From Streptomyces sp. CB02261 (GTDB taxonomy: Bacteria > Actinomycetota > Actinomycetes > Streptomycetales > Streptomycetaceae), in NCBI RefSeq assembly GCF_001905665.1, contig NZ_LIVX01000009.1, positions 1 to 64,000 on the forward strand: a stretch of 64,000 nucleotides of DNA. The letters run 5' to 3'. Below the pieces are notes generated by a model. That model made no database searches. It had not been told where the DNA came from and saw only the letters and a list, made by a program, of their open reading frames with translations. Positions 1-7,890 of the stretch are shown here, one piece after another (position 1 is the first letter of the stretch; the number at the start of each line of letters is the position of its first letter). The position numbers and the translations under genes were made by a program.

Positions 1-57
1 GTCGTGCTCCTCGGAAGGCCGGTACAGGTCGAAATCAGCAGAACCTGACACGCTCAT
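1..57 (-). CDS. Probable acyl-CoA dehydrogenase, N-terminal fragment
   Basis: Only the first 19 codons lie in the window, reading leftwards off the edge from an ATG at 57 with a GGGAG ribosome site just upstream. The peptide contains FDLYRPSEEHD, which resembles the N-terminus of actinobacterial acyl-CoA dehydrogenases. The family call rests on this short match and on recalled synteny next to UDP-glucose dehydrogenase, so it is tentative. It is divergent from the gene at 178. Confidence 0.5.
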   Translation of the reverse strand, partial: MSVSGSADFDLYRPSEEHD

Positions 58-73
58 TCACTCCCACGCTTGC

Positions 74-90
74 TAACTACCGTTAAGTAA
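74..90. promoter_or_regulatory. Imperfect palindrome between divergent genes
   Basis: The 17-bp AT-rich stretch reads TAACTaccgttaAGTAA and has partial dyad symmetry (TNACT N7 AGTNA on the other strand). It lies 17 bp upstream of the acyl-CoA dehydrogenase-like start, where TetR-family operators are common for fatty-acid genes. The regulatory role is inference from symmetry and position. Confidence 0.25.
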
Positions 91-177
91 CTCAAATGGT
101 AGGGCGTGCCCCGGCCCGGTACCAGGGCCCGACTATGCTCGGGCAGGCATTCCGCCCGACGTTCCCTGGAGACCCGC

Positions 178-1503
178 ATGGCCCTGAAGATCACCGTGAT
201 CGGCACCGGCTACCTCGGCGCCACCCACGCCGCGGCCATGGCGGAGCTCGGCTTCGAGGTGCTCGGCCTGGACGTCGTCCCCGAGAAGATCGAGCTGCTG
301 TCCTCCGGCCGGGTCCCGATGTACGAGCCGGGTCTCGAGGAGCTCCTCGCGAAGCACGTCGCCGGCATCGAGGGATCGAGCGGGCGGCTGCGGTTCACCA
401 CCTCCTGGGAGGAGGTCGGCGCCTTCGGCGACGTGCACTTCGTCTGTGTGAACACCCCGCAGAAGCACGGCGAGTACGCCTGCGACATGAGCTACGTGGA
501 CGCCGCCTTCGCCTCCCTCGCCGGAGTCGTACGCGAAGGGGCCCTGGTCGTCGGCAAGTCGACCGTGCCCGTCGGCTCGGCCGAGCGGCTCGCGGGCGTG
601 CTGCCGGAGGGTGTGGAACTCGCCTGGAACCCCGAGTTCCTGCGGGAGGGCTTCGCCGTGCAGGACACCCTGCACCCGGACCGGATCGTCGTCGGCGTGC
701 GCGGCGAGCGGGCGGAGAAGACGCTGCGCGAGGTCTACGCCGTACCGGTCGGCGAGGGTTCGCCGTTCGTGGTGACCGACTTCCCGACGGCCGAGCTGGT
801 GAAGACGGCCGCGAACTCCTTCCTCGCCACCAAGATCTCCTTCATCAACGCGATGGCCGAGGTCTGCGAGGCCGCGGGTGGCGACGTCGCCAAGCTGGCC
901 GAGGCCATCGGCCACGACGACCGGATCGGCGCCAAGTTCCTGCGGGCCGGCATCGGCTTCGGCGGCGGCTGCCTGCCGAAGGACATCCGGGCCTTCATGG
1001 CCCGCGCCGGCGAGCTGGGCGCCGACCAGGCGCTGACCTTCCTCCGCGAGATCGACTCGATCAACATGCGGCGGCGCGGCCAGATGGTGGAGATGGCGCG
1101 GGAGGTCCTCGGCGGGAACTCGTTCCTGGGCCGCCGGGTCGCCGTCCTCGGCGCCACCTTCAAGCCGGACTCGGACGACGTCCGCGACTCCCCCGCGCTG
1201 AACGTGGCCGGTCAGATACACCTCCAGGGCGGCCAGGTCACCGTCTACGACCCGAAGGGCATGGAGAACGCCCGGCGCGTCTTCCCGACCCTGGGGTACG
1301 CGGACTCGGCGCGCGAGGCGGTGCGCGGGGCGGACGTGGTGCTGCATCTGACGGAGTGGCGCGAGTTCCGCGAGCTCGACCCGGCGGAGCTGGTCGACGT
1401 GGTCGCGGCGCCGGTGCTCCTGGACGGCCGCAACGCGCTGGACGCGGAGCGCTGGCGGGCCGCGGGCTGGACGTACCGGGCGATGGGCCGCCCGCGCGCC
1501 TGA
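178..1503 (+). CDS. ugd: UDP-glucose 6-dehydrogenase
   Basis: A 441-aa cytosolic enzyme that oxidises UDP-glucose to UDP-glucuronate with two NAD+, supplying uronic acid for cell-surface glycans. The N-terminal Rossmann motif is VIGTGYLG (about residues 7-14). The central WNPEFLREG segment and the catalytic-cysteine motif GFGGGCLPKD (about 260-269) are present, followed by the C-terminal UDP-binding domain starting near GATFKPDSDDVRDSP. The start at 178 is chosen because MALKITVIG begins directly at the Rossmann fold and GGAG lies 6 nt upstream; an in-frame upstream ATG at 106 would add 24 unlikely residues. A strong hairpin follows the stop. It may feed the polysaccharide locus further right, but that is inference. 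Confidence 0.95.
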   Translation: MALKITVIGTGYLGATHAAAMAELGFEVLGLDVVPEKIELLSSGRVPMYEPGLEELLAKHVAGIEGSSGRLRFTTSWEEVGAFGDVHFVCVNTPQKHGEYACDMSYVDAAFASLAGVVREGALVVGKSTVPVGSAERLAGVLPEGVELAWNPEFLREGFAVQDTLHPDRIVVGVRGERAEKTLREVYAVPVGEGSPFVVTDFPTAELVKTAANSFLATKISFINAMAEVCEAAGGDVAKLAEAIGHDDRIGAKFLRAGIGFGGGCLPKDIRAFMARAGELGADQALTFLREIDSINMRRRGQMVEMAREVLGGNSFLGRRVAVLGATFKPDSDDVRDSPALNVAGQIHLQGGQVTVYDPKGMENARRVFPTLGYADSAREAVRGADVVLHLTEWREFRELDPAELVDVVAAPVLLDGRNALDAERWRAAGWTYRAMGRPRA

Positions 1504-1529
1504 GCGCGGCGGAGTACGGCGTACCACGG

Positions 1530-1561
1530 CGAGGAGGGGGCGTTTCGGCGCCCCCTCCTCG
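1530..1561 (+). terminator. Hairpin terminator after ugd
   Basis: A perfect 13-bp stem (CGAGGAGGGGGCG, loop TTTCGG, then its complement) begins 27 bp after the ugd stop. There is no U-tract, as is usual for Streptomyces terminators. Confidence 0.75.
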
Positions 1562-1580
1562 TGTGCGTACGGGCGGCCCG

Positions 1581-1753
1581 TCAGGCCGCGGCGGACCGGA
1601 GGCGCTTCGTGCGGGCCAGGACTCCGTCTGCCGCAGCGCGCGGACGGCGCGGGCCGTCTCGTCGAGCGGCGGGGGCTCCTCCGGGGGGTCGAGCTCGCCG
1701 GCGGCGGCCGGGGCGGCGGAGAGGCCGGGAGGGTCGTCCAGCAGGTCCGCCAT
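1581..1753 (-). pseudogene. Small hypothetical gene, apparently frameshifted
   Basis: An ATG at 1753 with GGAG 8 nt upstream opens a frame starting MADLLDDPPG, rich in acidic residues and proline. Near 1622 its third positions stop being G/C. From there the alternative frame reads VLARTKRLRSAAA and a TGA at 1581, with every third base G or C. This suggests one small protein of about 57 residues, disrupted by a short insertion or deletion (or an assembly error) after RQTE. Function unknown. A real 171-aa product running on into antisense of ugd is less likely because of its codon pattern. Confidence 0.4.
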
Positions 1754-1779
1754 GGTCTTGCTCCGAACTCGGGCGATGC

Positions 1780-1813
1780 GGTACCGCCCCGCCGAGTGCG
1801 GCGGGGCGGTACC
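1780..1813. terminator. Strong hairpin downstream of the dipeptidase gene
   Basis: A perfect 15-bp stem (GGTACCGCCCCGCCG) closes a 4-nt loop. It lies 64 bp past the dipeptidase stop on the minus strand and just before the small frameshifted gene, so it probably terminates the purK-purE-dipeptidase transcript. Confidence 0.65.
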
Positions 1814-1877
1814 GTCCGCCGTGCCACCGGCCCTGTAGGGGAGCGCGGCGGACTGAGCCGTCCGGGTGACCTGCCGG

Positions 1878-3083
1878 TTACGGAGCGCCGACCGCGTCGA
1901 GTGCGTCGATGGTCGCGTTCGAGGGTGCCGTACGGCTCCTCAGGTCGCGGGAGACCGCCTCCGCGTCACGGAGGGCGCGGACCGCGTTGGACCAGGTCAG
2001 CTTGGCCAGGTCGGGGCGGGACCAGCCGCGGTGCAGCAGCTCGGCGATGAGGTTCGGGTAGCCGGCGACGTCGTCAAGGCCGGCCGGGGTGAAGGCCGTC
2101 CCGTCGTAGTCTCCGCCGATGCCGATGTGGTCGATGCCGGCGGCCTCGCGCATGTGGTCGAGGTGGTCGGCGACCGTGGCGGCGGTGGCGACCGGGCGCG
2201 GGTTCGCCTCCTCGAAGGCGCGGTGCAGCCTCATCGCCTCGGCGGTGGTGTCGAGGTGGTCGAAGCCGTGCGCCCGCAGGTTCTCGTCGGCGCGGGCGGT
2301 CCACTCGACGGCCGCGGGGAGGATGAACTTCGGCACGAAGGTGGCCATCGCGACGCCGCCGTTGGCGGGCAGCCGCTCCAGGACGTCGTCCGGGACGTTG
2401 CGGGGGTGGTCGCAGACCGCGCGGGCCGAGGAGTGCGAGAAGATCACCGGCGCCGCCGTGGCGTCGAGCGCGTCCCGCATGGTGGTGGCGGCGACGTGCG
2501 ACAGGTCGACGAGCATGCCGGAGCGGTTCATCTCGCGGACGACCTGCCGGCCGAAGGCGGACAGCCCGCCGACGCCGGGCTCGTCGGTCGCCGAGTCCGC
2601 CCAGTCGTTGTTGTCGTTGTGGGTGAGCGTCATGTACCGCACCCCGAGGGTGTGCAGGGCGCGCAGCGTGGCGAGGGAGTTGTTGATCGAGTGGCCGCCC
2701 TCGGCGCCCTTGAGGGAGGCGATACGGCCCTGCCGCCGGGCCGTCTCCATGTCGTCCGCCGTCAGGGCGGGCGCCAGCTCGGCCGCGTACCGCTCGATGA
2801 GCTGGTCGACCACGTCGATCTGCTCCAGGGTCGCGCTGACCGCGTCGTCCCCGGTGAGCCGGCAGGGCACGTACACCGACCAGAACTGGGCGCCGACGCC
2901 GCCGGCCCGCAGCCGCGCGAGGTCGGTGTGCAGGGCGCCGGTCTGGTCCGCGCCGATGTCCATCCGGTCCAGGTCGTACCGCACGTGCTCGCGGAGCGCC
3001 CACGGCAGGTCGTTGTGACCGTCGGCGACGGGCGCGGAAGCCAGCAGCTCCCGCGCCTCCGCCAGCCGGTCGGCAGCGCTCAC
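1878..3083 (-). CDS. Membrane dipeptidase (peptidase M19 family)
   Basis: A 401-aa zinc dipeptidase of the renal dipeptidase family, which hydrolyses a range of dipeptides. The zinc-binding N-terminal signature is ADGHNDLPW (about residues 19-27). LVDLSH, FSHSSARAVCDHPRNVPD and GIGGDYDG are the further family motifs, carrying metal-binding His and Asp residues. No signal peptide or membrane anchor is visible, so the bacterial protein is probably cytosolic despite the family name. Its GTG start overlaps the purE stop by four bases (GTGA), implying translational coupling as third gene of the operon. A link between purine synthesis and dipeptide hydrolysis is not obvious. Confidence 0.9.
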   Translation of the reverse strand: MSAADRLAEARELLASAPVADGHNDLPWALREHVRYDLDRMDIGADQTGALHTDLARLRAGGVGAQFWSVYVPCRLTGDDAVSATLEQIDVVDQLIERYAAELAPALTADDMETARRQGRIASLKGAEGGHSINNSLATLRALHTLGVRYMTLTHNDNNDWADSATDEPGVGGLSAFGRQVVREMNRSGMLVDLSHVAATTMRDALDATAAPVIFSHSSARAVCDHPRNVPDDVLERLPANGGVAMATFVPKFILPAAVEWTARADENLRAHGFDHLDTTAEAMRLHRAFEEANPRPVATAATVADHLDHMREAAGIDHIGIGGDYDGTAFTPAGLDDVAGYPNLIAELLHRGWSRPDLAKLTWSNAVRALRDAEAVSRDLRSRTAPSNATIDALDAVGAP

Positions 3084-3616
3084 TTGCCGAAGCCGAAGGA
3101 GTCGGCGCCCTCGACCTTGGCCCGCAGCCGCTTGCCCTTCTCGGTCGCCTGGTCCTTCAGCTCCTGCTGGAAGTCGGTCATCCGGGTGAGGAGCTCGGGG
3201 TCGTGGGCGGCGAGCATCCTGGCCGCGAGCAGGCCCGCGTTGCGCGCGCCGGCGACGGACACCGTGGCGACGGGGACGCCGGCCGGCATCTGCACGATGG
3301 AGAGCAGTGAGTCCATGCCGTCGAGGTACTTCAGCGGCACGGGCACGCCGATCACGGGCAGCGGGGTGACGGAGGCGAGCATGCCGGGCAGGTGGGCGGC
3401 GCCGCCCGCGCCCGCGATGATCGCCTTCAGGCCGCGGCTCGCGGCCTCCTCGCCGTACGCGATCATCTCGCGCGGCATCCGGTGGGCGGAGAGGACGTTC
3501 ACCTCGTAGGGGATCTCGAACTCGTCGAGGGCCTGCGCGGCGGCCTCCATGACGGACCAGTCGGAGTCGGATCCCATGGCGATGCCGACGACGGGGGAGG
3601 TGCTGATGCTGCTCAC
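3080..3616 (-). CDS. purE: 5-(carboxyamino)imidazole ribonucleotide mutase
   Basis: A 178-aa class I PurE, which converts N5-CAIR made by PurK into CAIR in purine biosynthesis. The signature motifs are MGSDSDWSVM near the N-terminus, SAHRMP, and GAGGAAHLPGM. Length fits class I PurE. The GTG start at 3616 is chosen because it forms a GTGA overlap with the purK stop and leads straight into the conserved VGIAMGSDSD strand; the open frame further upstream is only antiphase purK sequence. Translationally coupled to purK upstream and to the dipeptidase downstream. Confidence 0.95.
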   Translation of the reverse strand: MSSISTSPVVGIAMGSDSDWSVMEAAAQALDEFEIPYEVNVLSAHRMPREMIAYGEEAASRGLKAIIAGAGGAAHLPGMLASVTPLPVIGVPVPLKYLDGMDSLLSIVQMPAGVPVATVSVAGARNAGLLAARMLAAHDPELLTRMTDFQQELKDQATEKGKRLRAKVEGADSFGFGK

Positions 3617-4752
3617 TCGGTGATCGTTCCTCGCAGGTAGCCGGCGGCGTGGCGGGCGCGCTCCAGCACGTCGTCCAGATCGTCGCCGTAGGTGTTGACG
3701 TGCCCCACCTTGCGGCCGGGCTTCACGTCCTTGCCATACATGTGGATCTTGAGCTGCGGGTCCCTGGCCATGCAGTGCAGGTACGCGGTGTACATGTCCG
3801 GGTAGTCGCCGCCCAGGACATTGCACATCACGGTCCATGTCGCGCGCGGCCGCGGATCGCCGAGAGGCAGGTCGAGAACCGCCCGGACGTGGTTGGCGAA
3901 CTGCGAGGTGATCGCGCCGTCCTGGGTCCAGTGGCCGGAGTTGTGCGGGCGCATCGCCAGTTCGTTGACGAGGATGCGGCCGTCCGTGGTCTGGAACAGC
4001 TCGACGGCCAGATGGCCCACGACGCCGAGTTCCTTGGCGATCCGCAGCGCCAGCTCCTGCGCCTGCCCGGAGAGCTCCTCGGACAGGTCGGGAGCGGGCG
4101 CGATCACGGTGTCGCAGACGCCGTCGACCTGACGGGACTCGACGACCGGGTAGGCGACGGCCTGGCCGTGCGGGGAACGGACGATGTTCGCGGCGAGTTC
4201 GCGCGCGAAGTCGACCTTCTCCTCGGCGAGGACCGGGACCCCCGCGAGGAACGGGTCGCGGGCGTCCTCCGGCGTACGGACGAACCAGACGCCCTTGCCG
4301 TCGTAGCCGCCGCGCACGGTCTTCAGGATGATCGGGAAGCCGCCGACCTCGGCGGCGAAGGCCGCCGCGTCCTCGGGGTCCGCCACGATGCGGTGCCGCG
4401 GGCTCGGCGCGCCGATCTCGTCGAGCCGGGCGCGCATCACCCCCTTGTCCTGGGCGTGCACCAGCGCGTCGGGCCCCGGGCGGACGGGGATGCCGTCCGC
4501 TTCGAGGGCCCGCAGGTGCTCCGTGGGGACGTGCTCGTGGTCGAAAGTGATCACGTCACATCCGCGCGCGAAGTCACGCAGCGTGTCCAGGTCGCGGTAG
4601 TCGCCGATGACGACCTCGCTCACCACCTTGGCCGCGGAGTCCTGCGGGGTGTCGCTGAGGAGCTTGAACTTGATGCCGAGGGGGATACCCGCCTCGTGGG
4701 TCATACGGGCGAGCTGCCCGCCGCCGACCATGCCTACTACGGGGAACGTCAC
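3613..4752 (-). CDS. purK: 5-(carboxyamino)imidazole ribonucleotide synthase
   Basis: A 379-aa ATP-grasp enzyme that carboxylates AIR with bicarbonate and ATP to N5-CAIR. The N-terminal pre-ATP-grasp motif is GMVGGGQLARM. The lysine-bearing ATP-grasp segment follows (LKTVRGGYDGKGVW), then ELAMRPHNSGHWT, typical of PurK. The GTG start at 4752 puts VTFPVVGMVGGG at the N-terminus with an AAGAGG-like ribosome site; an upstream in-frame ATG at 4806 would add 18 atypical residues. First gene of the purK-purE-dipeptidase operon. Confidence 0.95.
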   Translation of the reverse strand: MTFPVVGMVGGGQLARMTHEAGIPLGIKFKLLSDTPQDSAAKVVSEVVIGDYRDLDTLRDFARGCDVITFDHEHVPTEHLRALEADGIPVRPGPDALVHAQDKGVMRARLDEIGAPSPRHRIVADPEDAAAFAAEVGGFPIILKTVRGGYDGKGVWFVRTPEDARDPFLAGVPVLAEEKVDFARELAANIVRSPHGQAVAYPVVESRQVDGVCDTVIAPAPDLSEELSGQAQELALRIAKELGVVGHLAVELFQTTDGRILVNELAMRPHNSGHWTQDGAITSQFANHVRAVLDLPLGDPRPRATWTVMCNVLGGDYPDMYTAYLHCMARDPQLKIHMYGKDVKPGRKVGHVNTYGDDLDDVLERARHAAGYLRGTITE

Positions 4753-4939
4753 CCTCTTAGGGTATCCGCACCATCTGAGAACACTCGTCCGGCTGTGGTT
4801 TGGCACAAGAAAACCAGGGGTGAGGCCCGGGTTCCCGGGGGTTTACGAGCTACCCGGGCGGGTGACAGGGCGGCTGGTTAGCATGGTTGGGTTGACGTCA
4901 TCCGGACGTCACCCGGACGGACGGGACAGAGCCATCACC

Positions 4940-5455
4940 ATGAGTGAACCTGGCGCGCTGCGCACGCGACTCGACCTGCTCGTCCGCGAGGTCGCGAAGT
5001 TCGGGGTGGTCGGCGGTCTGGGGGTCCTGGTCAACCTCGGCGTCTTCAATCTGGTCCGGGGCACCACGGACATCCCGATGGTCCGGGCCAGCCTGATCGC
5101 GACCGTCGTCGCCATCGTCTTCAACTACGTGGGGTTCCGCTACTTCACGTACCGCGACCGGGACAAATCCGGGCGGACGAAGGAGATGTCGCTGTTCCTG
5201 CTGTTCAGCGTCGTCGGCATGGTCATCGAGAACGGCGTGCTCTACGCGGCGACGTACGGCTTCGGCTGGGACGGCCCGCTGGCGAGCAACTTCTTCAAGT
5301 TCTTCGGCATCGGGATCGGCACGCTGTTCCGCTTCTGGTCCTACCGCACCTGGGTCTTCCGGGCCCTGCCCGCCAAGGAGGCGGTCCAGACCGCCGAGTC
5401 GTTCCTGGAGCAGGCCCCGCGCCAGGTGGCCCGGCGGCAGCCGGACCGCGTCTGA
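4940..5455 (+). CDS. GtrA-like membrane protein
   Basis: A 171-aa protein with four predicted membrane spans, matching the GtrA family associated with flipping or anchoring polyprenyl-linked sugars in envelope glycan synthesis. Visible features are FGVVGGLGVLVNLGVF (span 1), an ATVVAIVFNYVGFRYFTY span-plus-loop, and the characteristic KFFGIGIGTLFRFWSYRTWVF near the C-terminal end of span 4. The ATG at 4940 is preferred over the 849-nt open frame because the added upstream segment is intergenic in character and overlaps the purK start. Divergent from purK; probably a single-gene unit. The sugar substrate is unknown. Confidence 0.8.
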   Translation: MSEPGALRTRLDLLVREVAKFGVVGGLGVLVNLGVFNLVRGTTDIPMVRASLIATVVAIVFNYVGFRYFTYRDRDKSGRTKEMSLFLLFSVVGMVIENGVLYAATYGFGWDGPLASNFFKFFGIGIGTLFRFWSYRTWVFRALPAKEAVQTAESFLEQAPRQVARRQPDRV

Positions 5456-5497
5456 CCAGCCCTTTCGTCTGACTTTCCGGCTCCGGGGCCGGCGCCC

Positions 5498-6769
5498 TCA
5501 CCGTACGGGGCGGTCCCGCGCGTCCTCCGAGACGCTTCTGACCTCGCGGCTCAGGAAGAGCGCGAAGACCGGCGGCTGCTCCTTGAGCAGTTCGAGCCGG
5601 CCCCCGTCCGCCTCCGCCAGGTCCCGGGCGACCGCGAGGCCGATACCCGTGGAGCTGCGGCCGCTGACGGCCCGCTCGAAGATCCGCGCGCCGAGGTCGG
5701 CCGGGACGCCCGGCCCCTCGTCGGTGACCTCGATCACGGACTGGTTGCCGATGACCCGGGTCCGCAGGGCGACCGTGCCGCCGCCGTGCATGAGCGAGTT
5801 CTCGATCAGGGCCGCGAGGACCTGGGCGACGGCGCCCGGGGTGCCGACGGCCCGCATCCCCTGCTTGCCCGAGTGGACGATGGCACGCCCCGCGCTGCGG
5901 TAGGCCGGCCGCCACTCCTCGATCTGCTGCTTGACGACCTCGTCCAGGTCGAAGGCGATGGCAGAGCCGGTGCGGGGGTCCCTGGAGTTGGTCAGGAGCC
6001 GCTGGACGACGTCGGTGAGCCGCTCGACCTGGGTGAGCGCGATCGTCGCCTCCTCCTTGACCGTGTGCAGGTCGTCGGCGAGGGCCACCTCCTCCAGGCG
6101 CATGGAGAGCGCCGTGAGGGGCGTACGGAGCTGGTGGGAGGCGTCGGCGGCGAGCCTGCGCTCGGCGGTGAGCATCCGGGCGATGCGCTCGGCGGAGGCC
6201 TCGAGGACGTCTGCGACCCGGTCCAGCTCGGGCACCCCGTACCGCTTGTGCCGGGGGCGCGGGTCGCCGGAGCCGAGGCGCTCGGCGGTCTCCGCGAGGT
6301 CGGTGAGCGGGGAGGTGAGCTTGTTCGCCTGCCGTACGGCGAGGAGGACGGCGGCGACGACGGCGAGCAGGGCCACGGCGCCGATGATCAGCAGGGTGCG
6401 GCCGACCTCGGCGGTGACGGTGGAGCGGGACTCCTCGACGATCACGGTCTCGCCCCGCTCGCCCTCGGCGACGCCCCGGATGACGTCCCCGGTGGGGCGG
6501 GTGCCGATCTCGATCGACGGCCGGCCGGGGATGCGGATCTCGGCGAACCGCTTGGCGCCGCTCTGCTCGGCGAGGATGTCCGGGTTGACCGGCTCGCCGC
6601 CGAAGAGCCGGCTGTCGACGATGGAGGCGAGCCGCACCGCCTCGGTGTCCACGCGCTCCTGGGCGGTGCTGGTGATGGTGCGGGTCTCCACGATGACGAG
6701 GGAGACCCCGAACACCGAGATGACGACGAGCACCACGGCGAGCGTGGAGTTGATCAGTCGGCGGCGCAT
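5498..6769 (-). CDS. Two-component sensor histidine kinase
   Basis: A 423-aa membrane kinase of the HisKA/HATPase_c type. One N-terminal span (about residues 5-28) precedes an extracytoplasmic sensor of about 120 residues; a second span (LLIIGAVALLAVVAAVL) leads to a HAMP linker. The phospho-acceptor His is in ADASHQLRTPLTAL. The N-box (ENSLMHGGG), DEGPGVP and GIGLAVARDLAEADGG form the ATP-binding domain. The ATG at 6769 lies 14 bp after the response-regulator stop, so the two are co-transcribed with the regulator first. The signal is unknown. The divergent peptide transporter is a possible target, by position only. Confidence 0.93.
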   Translation of the reverse strand: MRRRLINSTLAVVLVVISVFGVSLVIVETRTITSTAQERVDTEAVRLASIVDSRLFGGEPVNPDILAEQSGAKRFAEIRIPGRPSIEIGTRPTGDVIRGVAEGERGETVIVEESRSTVTAEVGRTLLIIGAVALLAVVAAVLLAVRQANKLTSPLTDLAETAERLGSGDPRPRHKRYGVPELDRVADVLEASAERIARMLTAERRLAADASHQLRTPLTALSMRLEEVALADDLHTVKEEATIALTQVERLTDVVQRLLTNSRDPRTGSAIAFDLDEVVKQQIEEWRPAYRSAGRAIVHSGKQGMRAVGTPGAVAQVLAALIENSLMHGGGTVALRTRVIGNQSVIEVTDEGPGVPADLGARIFERAVSGRSSTGIGLAVARDLAEADGGRLELLKEQPPVFALFLSREVRSVSEDARDRPVR

Positions 6770-6783
6770 GGTGTGAGGGTGGC

Positions 6784-7461
6784 TCAGCTCTTCTCGAAGC
6801 GGAAGCCGACACCGCGCACGGTGGCGATGTACCGGGGGTTCGCCGCGTCGTCGCCGAGCTTCTTGCGGAGCCAGGAGATGTGCATGTCGAGGGTCTTGGT
6901 GGAGGACCACCAGGTGGTGTCCCAGACCTCGCGCATCAGCTGGTCGCGGGTGACGACCCGGCCGGCGTCCCGGACCAGGACCCGGAGCAGGTCGAACTCC
7001 TTCGCCGTGAGCTGGAGCTCCTCCTCGCCCATCCAGGCGCGGTGCGACTCGACGTCGATGCGGACGCCGTGGGTCGAGGGGGCGACGGCGGGCTCGCTGG
7101 AGCCGCGCCGGAGCAGGGCCCGGACCCGGGCGAGGAGCTCGGCGAGCCGGAAGGGCTTGGTGACGTAGTCGTCGGCGCCCGCGTCGAGCCCGACGACGGT
7201 GTCGACCTCGTCGGCCCGGGCGGTGAGCACCAGGATCGGGACGGCGTGCCCGTCGGCGCGCAGCCGCCGGGCGACCTCCAGACCGTCCATGCCGGGCAGG
7301 CCCAGGTCGAGCACGACCAGGTCCACTCCGCCCTGGAGTCCGGCGTCGAGGGCGGTCGGACCGTCCTCGCGGACCTCGACCTCGTACCCCTCTCTCCGCA
7401 GGGCGCGGGCCAGCGGTTCCGAGATGGAGGCGTCGTCCTCGGCGAGCAGTACACGGGTCAT
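6784..7461 (-). CDS. OmpR-family response regulator
   Basis: A 225-aa cytosolic regulator. The receiver domain spans about residues 1-115, with acidic pocket LLAEDDASI, phospho-acceptor Asp in LVVLDLGLPGMDG, TAR switch region and the K in TKPF. A winged-helix DNA-binding domain follows, ending at IATVRGVGFRFE, which is diagnostic of the OmpR/PhoB group. The ATG at 7461 begins MTRVLLAEDD. It is the first gene of the pair with the kinase at 5498, and is divergent from the POT transporter across a 429-bp intergenic region. Confidence 0.95.
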   Translation of the reverse strand: MTRVLLAEDDASISEPLARALRREGYEVEVREDGPTALDAGLQGGVDLVVLDLGLPGMDGLEVARRLRADGHAVPILVLTARADEVDTVVGLDAGADDYVTKPFRLAELLARVRALLRRGSSEPAVAPSTHGVRIDVESHRAWMGEEELQLTAKEFDLLRVLVRDAGRVVTRDQLMREVWDTTWWSSTKTLDMHISWLRKKLGDDAANPRYIATVRGVGFRFEKS

Positions 7462-7890
7462 GGAGTGATGGTAGTCCGCACGGGTGGCGGGCAGGAGCGA
7501 GATCGACAGGGAGCGGAAGCCCCTTGGAGATCTTGCGACCATCCTGCACATGACCTTGGAATGCGCTTGTACGGTTGCACTTCTACCTGTGATCCATCTC
7601 TCAAGTCCTTCCATATCCGACCCTGTCGTGTCGTATGGTGGCGAGACGTCTGTAGCGGTAATCGGGGACCTTTGGCCAGCTTCGCGCGCCAAGGTCCTCT
7701 TTCTGCGTGAGGTCGGCCTCGCCGAACCTTGGAGACGGCGAATGACCTGTGGGCCGGGTCCCGGGGCGCGACGACGCATCTCCCGGGGCGTGGATCCCGA
7801 CGAGGGTGCGACCACCCCCGCCGGTGCCGGCCTCCCCCACCGGGCGCACCACGCTCACAAGGCGCGCGTCCCGACAGAGCAAGGATCGAC
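7462..7890. other. Long intergenic region between response regulator and transporter
   Basis: This 429-bp gap carries the promoters of the divergent two-component and peptide transporter genes. No clear consensus promoter could be assigned. The main visible structure is the set of complementary segments at 7666-7732, described separately. No convincing gene was seen. Confidence 0.6.
7666..7732 (+). other. Possible alternative-pairing leader upstream of the POT transporter
   Basis: Three complementary segments lie in the transporter's upstream region. Segment A (7666-7676, GGACCTTTGGC) pairs with B (7688-7697, GCCAAGGTCC) with one bulged base. B can instead pair through CCAAGGT with C (7726-7732, ACCTTGG). 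Mutually exclusive helices are typical of attenuators and riboswitches, but no known aptamer was recognised, and an ordinary protein-binding inverted repeat is possible. Confidence 0.3.

Noticed and set aside
133..1827. Long minus-strand open frame antisense to ugd (564 aa)
   Set aside because: It is a shadow of ugd produced by high GC content. It has no domain, and its third-position pattern follows the ugd frame.
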